Shown here one piece after another: positions 59,401 to 64,000 of a DNA stretch of 64,000 bases. The stretch is taken from the NCBI GenBank assembly GCA_914767715.1, contig OU612068.1, positions 9,052,001-9,116,000 on the forward strand, given 5' to 3'. The DNA comes from Membranipora membranacea (lineage: Eukaryota; Bryozoa; Gymnolaemata; Cheilostomatida; Membraniporidae). A model generated the notes under the pieces. The model saw only the letters and a program-made list of their open reading frames with translations, did no database searches and was not told the origin of the DNA. A program made the position numbers and the translations under genes. Numbering within the stretch: position 1 is the stretch's first letter; each line of letters starts with the position of its first letter.

Positions 59401-62400
59401 CAGTAAAGTAAGTGAACAAATAAAGTGATCATGGGTAATATTCACATTGATAGAGGCATGGTGGTGTGGTGGTTGGAATTTGGGCTAGGCAATCTGAGAG
59501 GTGCAGGTTCGAATCCCGGTCACTACCCATGCTGCTAAAGGAGGTGAGCTCTTCGGACAATAGCCTAGCTTGCCCACTCCTACCTTGTACAGGGATGTGC
59601 TAAATTGAATTTCATCTGTATGTTACTGTATTATATGATTCACATACTGTAAAGATAGCTGGAGAGCTGCTAATAAAAAGTGATTAACATTCAACATCCC
59701 ATCTGTTGTTTCACTGAATGGGCTCAATTGGTTTATATGTAAGGCATTCTGTCTAAGAGATGTACAGATATTATCATTCACGCTGTAGGCTTTTGTTAAG
59801 ACAAAGGTGTTCTTTTCTCTTACGTTACAATCCGCAGCAGTTAATACTTGTCTCTTTATACTTTGATGATTTCAGTGAATGTATTGAGCCAACAGCAGAG
59901 GCTGCAGATGATTACTTTGAGGATGTAGCTCTGGTTCAGGGCACAGTGATGTCTAGAGTAACTCGTACCAATCTCTCTGACAGTAGAGAATATCCTGTGA
60001 TATCAATGTTGGGCACCGCCTCAGCTCAGTGCACTAGAACAAGAAATACAACAGGCATTCTCATGCAGCTCAGGTAAAGCTTTAGCCTTGGATTCAGGCC
60101 AACAACAGGGCCTTGTCTGAATTAAGGGTTGTGATTGATATTGCTTCTGTGGTGTCATCTACTTGTGAATCACCATAATTGTGCATTGCTGAACAGACCC
60201 ATGTGCTTGTGTTTTGGTTATGTTTTGATTGGCCGATAGGTTTTGGTTTGTTATTATATAAGTAAAGCTTGCTCAATTTAAAAAAAACCTGGAGATCAAG
60301 TTTCTGTCTACATTTTGATGTGGACATGGCAGATTTTGTCAGGAAAAAATATTTTCAAGCTTGTGTTCGGTGACACAAGAAATAACTGGGGTGTTTAATT
60401 TTAATATGCCTTAATATTGCTCGCTCTAATGAACATAAACTCTTCATATATGTATATATATACATATTATATATATCACTATGAGTTTGTATGTTTATAG
60501 CGCAGACACATACATTCTGTTAGACTGTGGTCCCGGCACATATTCTCAGATTCTCCATCTGTACGGCCCTGAGAAGACACAGGAGATACTGAGGAAACTG
60601 AAGTTTGTCTTTCTCTCACACGGTCACGCAGATCATCACATGGTATGTTTTAAAGAGTGGTATCAAAAAAAGAATACTATACTAACAAGATCCTGGATAC
60701 TGAAAGGCACACTAATGTAACTCTTACAGCTCAGACAAATGTTTCCGATAAGATAAGATTTATTTTAAAATCCCTCCACAGAACAACTTCGGGAATCGTT
60801 AAAATGTAGTAGTTGGTAGAAAAAATGATCGGCAATAGTGAGCTGGAATAAATAATATAACTAGCCACCCAAGTTAATACAGAGCTGCTTAGCCTGGAAT
60901 ATGTCTTTAAGGTTTTTTTTTACTATGTGGCTTCATGGATCATTGTGTGATATAAAGCTACTGGTGCCTGAAAAATGACCATGACAGATGGACAAACCAG
61001 AACAGACTTTTACACAGCAGTCTGAATGAACATTATCAGTGTGACGGTGATGGTGATCAGAATTTTACAACCTTGTTATAGCAGTGAGTAAACAATGATG
61101 TTTATTGTTTCATACAGGGTATTATGCCCCTTATGGCTGCTAGGAGAGAGATGTATATAAATGATCCAGTTCCACCCCTCTATATCTCTTACACCAGGAA
61201 ACTCGGGGTCTGGCTCAATCACCAAAATATGCAGTTCAACCACTGTTTTGAAAATTCAAGGTGAGCGAGCTTTCAAAATGAGTTGAAATTAAAAAAGAAG
61301 CCTGCTTTCACTGTTGCATTTTTTGACTTGTTTTTTTAACTCTGCTCACAACTTTACACATTCAAGTCTTGGCCCTGGAGTATGTAGCCATGACATGTTT
61401 AATGATGATTTCAAATGAAGAGTTATTCCCCACTGCTCCTACTATATCTCCCTGTTCATGTTTTAGAGGGCTGTTCAATGGATTGCTGGCTTTTACAGAG
61501 GATTTGAGTGAAGGTGTTTTGCGGGACAACCTTAAAACCCGTGTCCCACGATTTGATCCCGTACCTCCATTCTTCGTCTCAGAATATAATAGTCTCCTCA
61601 CAGAGCTGGGATTGAAGAGTCTCAGTACATTCCTGGTAGGTCTTGACATATTAACAACTACTATGTTACTATAAGTACTATTACTAGCAGGTTGGTTCAT
61701 CAATCTGACGACCGGAGTAAGATTCCCGCATATGGCCACTAGTTACCTGAGAAGCCGAGTTCGGTAGGGTGTTCCAGAGGGTACCAGCGCTTTATGCGAT
61801 GTAGGTTCTCATTAGCTGGGGTTGGCTACGGAGTGTTTGGTCCCAATGACTGAGCGGTAATGATGAAGTGCAAAACTGCTTAGAAGTACCCATTGTGGCA
61901 TACAATAAGCGGTATATAAATAAACTCTTTATTATTATTATTATATTTACTTAGCTTTTTCAATGTCTCATAAGAGTGATTTTTCGACCTAAAAACAGTT
62001 CACCTCTGAACTTTGGGTTGAAACAGTAGGTCATCAAAATGAGGAAGCTGTGAGGTCAGTGATGTATAACTTCATTGGGGTCAGAGTTTTACATGATGGT
62101 AAGATAATAATATAATTATGCATACCTGTCTTTTCTAATCAGAAATAGTCATCACCTATGACAGCATCTATGGAAATGAATTAAAATGTTCCTTATTTGA
62201 CATAGGTTGAACACGCCTACTCTCGGGCCTGCTTTGGGATCACTGTGGAACATAAAGACTGGAAGATAGTATTCTCAGGTGACACTATGCCATGTGAAAG
62301 TGTTATCAAAGCAGGTTGGTGGCAAAAATTCTTGACACACCATTTATTGATATGATATAAAGTAGGCATTAGGCACCAACATCAGGTGTGACAATGAAAA

Positions 62401-63456
62401 TCTCCATACTTTCTGGTCTGGTCAAAAAGTCGACAGCAATCTCCTTTGTTATCTGGTGTCATTGCTATATATTATTATTGTCTCTAACGGTAGCTATCTC
62501 TTTAAGTTAGTTTCATAGATGTTCAGACTGTCAATAACTTTTTTTACTGTGTCTTTAAACGTGAAGTATTCATTAAACCGATGATGTATTTATTTTACAG
62601 CGCAGGGAGCAGATCTACTGATACATGAGGGTACAATGGGTGACTCTCTGGTAGAAGACGCCAAACTGAAGACACATTCTACAGTATCTCAGGCTATAGA
62701 TGTGGGCAAAAAAAGTAACGCAAAGTTTACACTTCTAACACATTTCAGTAACAGATATCCTAAATTTCCTGACAGAACTCAACAGTTGATGGAGTCTAAC
62801 AATGTGGGGATAGCCTTTGACAATGTTGTAGTAAGTCTATATTATCATATTATGAGTTGTATCTTAGGTTTTCTTCGTTAATAGGCATTGAGGCACTGAA
62901 GCTGTGAATATTTGCCCTTTGAATAAGTTTCCCAACCACATCTTCAAATATTATAACTTCTTTAAATGAACCATTTTGTGCACTGTCATTTCTGTTGGAT
63001 ATGGCAATGTTCAATGACAATTTGTGAATGCAAGATATCTGGTTCATCCGGTTGACGACCATAGCATCCACAAGATCACCGTAACAGAATGAATTTGATA
63101 ATGAAAATGGGGGAAATGACATAAATACCTAAGGCATATTTGCTCACAAATAATGTTTACGTTCACAGTTTAGACTGAGGGATTTACCAAACCTGACAAT
63201 GGATAGCCTGTGGGACTGCCTATCAGCCATGTATCCGAGGTACGCAGACTCAAACGCCGTACGACAGGAGCAGATAAAGGGTCTTAAAGAAGAGGGAGTA
63301 AAACCCGCGGAGATTGTTAAGATTATGAATAAGCGAGCTCTAGACAATGAAGTGTATATCAGCAAACGGCGTGCCCTTGCAAAGCCCGAGCTAACAGCTA
63401 ACAGTGATAAAACGGAACAAGATGGCACTAAGGTGGCTACTGGTGCTGTGTCATGA
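53419..63456 (+). CDS. ELAC2: Long-form tRNase Z (ELAC2), 18 exons
   Basis: Exons are 53419-53624, 54890-55003, 55291-55341, 55668-55809, 56162-56341, 56747-56805, 57036-57148, 57664-57746, 58467-58619, 59073-59156, 59328-59407, 59876-60073, 60501-60642, 61118-61260, 61467-61635, 62206-62314, 62601-62830 and 63169-63456; all phases agree (847 aa; human 826). The N-terminal half has the degenerate beta-lactamase fold (FNCGDGIARK near residue 100; GPWLRDLIDKG; VLECP). The C-terminal half is catalytic: LGTASA (about 467-472), SHGHADHH (527-534), His of VEHAYSRACFG (642), SGDTMPC (663-669), KTHST (699-703) and HFSNRY (723-728). These ligands bind two zinc ions. The enzyme cuts the 3' trailer from nuclear and mitochondrial pre-tRNAs. 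It begins with a presequence-like segment and has a second Met at residue 35 (53521). Confidence 0.95.
54323..54415. mobile_element. Foldback element, TGTCTTGACAAGC family, copy 3 (near-perfect)
   Basis: The arms of about 38 bases (ctagcctgtcttgacaagct continuing ttgttcggtggggg, and its complement) enclose a short loop with a partial second inversion (gaacaaagctctgttc). It sits in ELAC2 intron 1, and the C run inside it will be hard to sequence. Confidence 0.9.
56527..56757 (+). repeat. Tandem duplication of the exon 6 acceptor region of ELAC2
   Basis: About 75 bases (56527-56600 and 56681-56757) ending in ttttgactattttag|ttcaagctgcc occur twice with a few differences. Only the downstream copy leads into the conserved coding sequence. 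The upstream one would add KLPQVVVPPCLVQ and then a stop. Confidence 0.85.
57313..57340 (+). mobile_element. Solo right arm of the TGTCTTGACAAGC foldback family, copy 4
   Basis: accgaaaaatgcttgtcaag followed by acaggcta matches the right arm of the 54.3-kb element. No left arm is visible nearby. Confidence 0.65.
58079..58356. mobile_element. TIR element with an internal tRNA-like segment (ELAC2 intron 8)
   Basis: The ends tttccatgtgagtttcgagg (continuing tcggcc) and ggtcgacctcaaacctacca (continuing tggaaa) are imperfect inverted repeats of 26 bases. On the minus strand the interior has a B box (ggttcaaatcccggc, about 58205-58219), with gctcacactatagcgagcag upstream in a tRNA-like arrangement. 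This is an unusual mix of MITE ends and a SINE-like core. Confidence 0.65.
59455..59690 (+). mobile_element. tRNA-derived SINE in ELAC2 intron 11
   Basis: A-box-like tggtgtggtggttgg and a perfect B box ggttcgaatcc (59506-59516) are followed by a body including aggaggtgagctcttcggac. It ends in an A-rich tract near 59680. Confidence 0.7.
61686..61955 (+). mobile_element. SINE-like insertion with an ATT-repeat tail (ELAC2 intron 15)
   Basis: The body (cgagttcggtagggtgttcc and on) ends in gcggtatataaataaactct and then a (TTA)n tail. This is a typical 3' end of a SINE or LINE-mobilised element. Its head has a poor B-box match (gagtaagattccc). Confidence 0.55.
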
Positions 63457-64000
63457 GATACCTCATTCTGCTGGACCATGGAATCAAACCGAACAGGATC
63501 TGAGTGAGAAGGCTGCCAGAACGGCCAGAGATGGTACACAGGGCTGCTACCAGCCATCTTGACAAGTTTGTCAGGTTCATATGTTGCTGCTCTCAGCAAA
63601 GCCTCTTATTTCTTGATGCTAAGTTGGCTTTTTTATCTACCATTGCAATAAAACGAGCTGCTACTGGTTGTGAACAGTGAGAATATGCATTCATGAGGTG
63701 AAATATTGTTTTTTTCCATAGCATTTGTAAATTGAGCCTCTGTTCAAAGCCTGAGGTAAAACCTTTGATGATGGTTGCCCTTTGGGTAAAATAACTGTAC
63801 ACAAATTGTTGGACGTTTTTAGTCACTCTCGGCAATGAACTAAAATGTTGCAATTTCCGTTTCCATTTTTTCTAGTTTCATACGTTACACATTAATAAAT
63901 CAATGCTTATAAGTACTTTAAACGTGTGTTGGCAACCTAGGAATCTTTTGCTGGCTGCTCTTCAAAAAGAAAAACCACCATTACAATCTTTATGAGAATT
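63457..64000. other. ELAC2 3' flank
   Basis: AATAAA-type signals occur at about 63645 (gcaataaaacg) and 63893 (attaataaatc). Two minus-strand frames here overlap the ELAC2 last exon and 3' UTR and have no recognisable domain. Confidence 0.6.

Overview
This is eukaryotic nuclear DNA from a non-vertebrate animal. The evidence is AT-rich sequence, GT-AG spliced genes with introns mostly of 100-1500 bases, tRNA-derived SINEs, foldback MITEs, a Ty3/Gypsy element and a LINE fragment. I cannot fix the phylum. All exon models below were built by hand from open frames, splice sites and phase agreement.

Layout. 0.5-4.9 kb: a decayed Ty3/Gypsy-type element (gag, protease, RT, RNase H, no integrase core) with extra open frames after pol. 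4.9-6.0 kb: the minus-strand 5' part of a third, truncated copy of the gene family found at 18-30 kb. 7.2-16 kb: no firm gene; one secreted-looking open frame and two sets of roughly 1.1-1.2 kb tandem repeats. 18.1-21.2 kb (minus) and 27.0-29.7 kb (plus): two paralogous genes as an inverted duplication. Each encodes a small single-pass membrane protein with almost no ectodomain and a long tyrosine-rich tail. Both tails carry an exact ITAM spacing (YxxL, eight residues, YxxL). The spacer at 21-27 kb is full of MITEs and transposase-like debris.

30.3-31.3 kb is a 5'-truncated LINE reverse transcriptase (minus). 32.7-34.2 kb is debris ending in a broken YqaJ-like nuclease. 34-39 kb is intergenic with SINE and hairpin elements.

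39.0-63.5 kb holds three genes head to tail on the plus strand. They are a 14-exon WD40 protein with an apparent U12-type AT-AC intron, TFAM (mitochondrial HMG-box DNA packaging and transcription factor, 7 exons, 236 aa) and ELAC2 (long-form tRNase Z, 18 exons, 847 aa). TFAM and ELAC2 both act in mitochondrial gene expression, and ELAC2 starts with a presequence followed by a second in-frame Met.

The best candidate for something undescribed is the inverted pair of ITAM-bearing adaptor-like proteins. They resemble vertebrate FcR-gamma/DAP12/CD3-zeta in design but not visibly in sequence, and a conserved 16-nt ATG mini-exon is repeated six times around the three loci.
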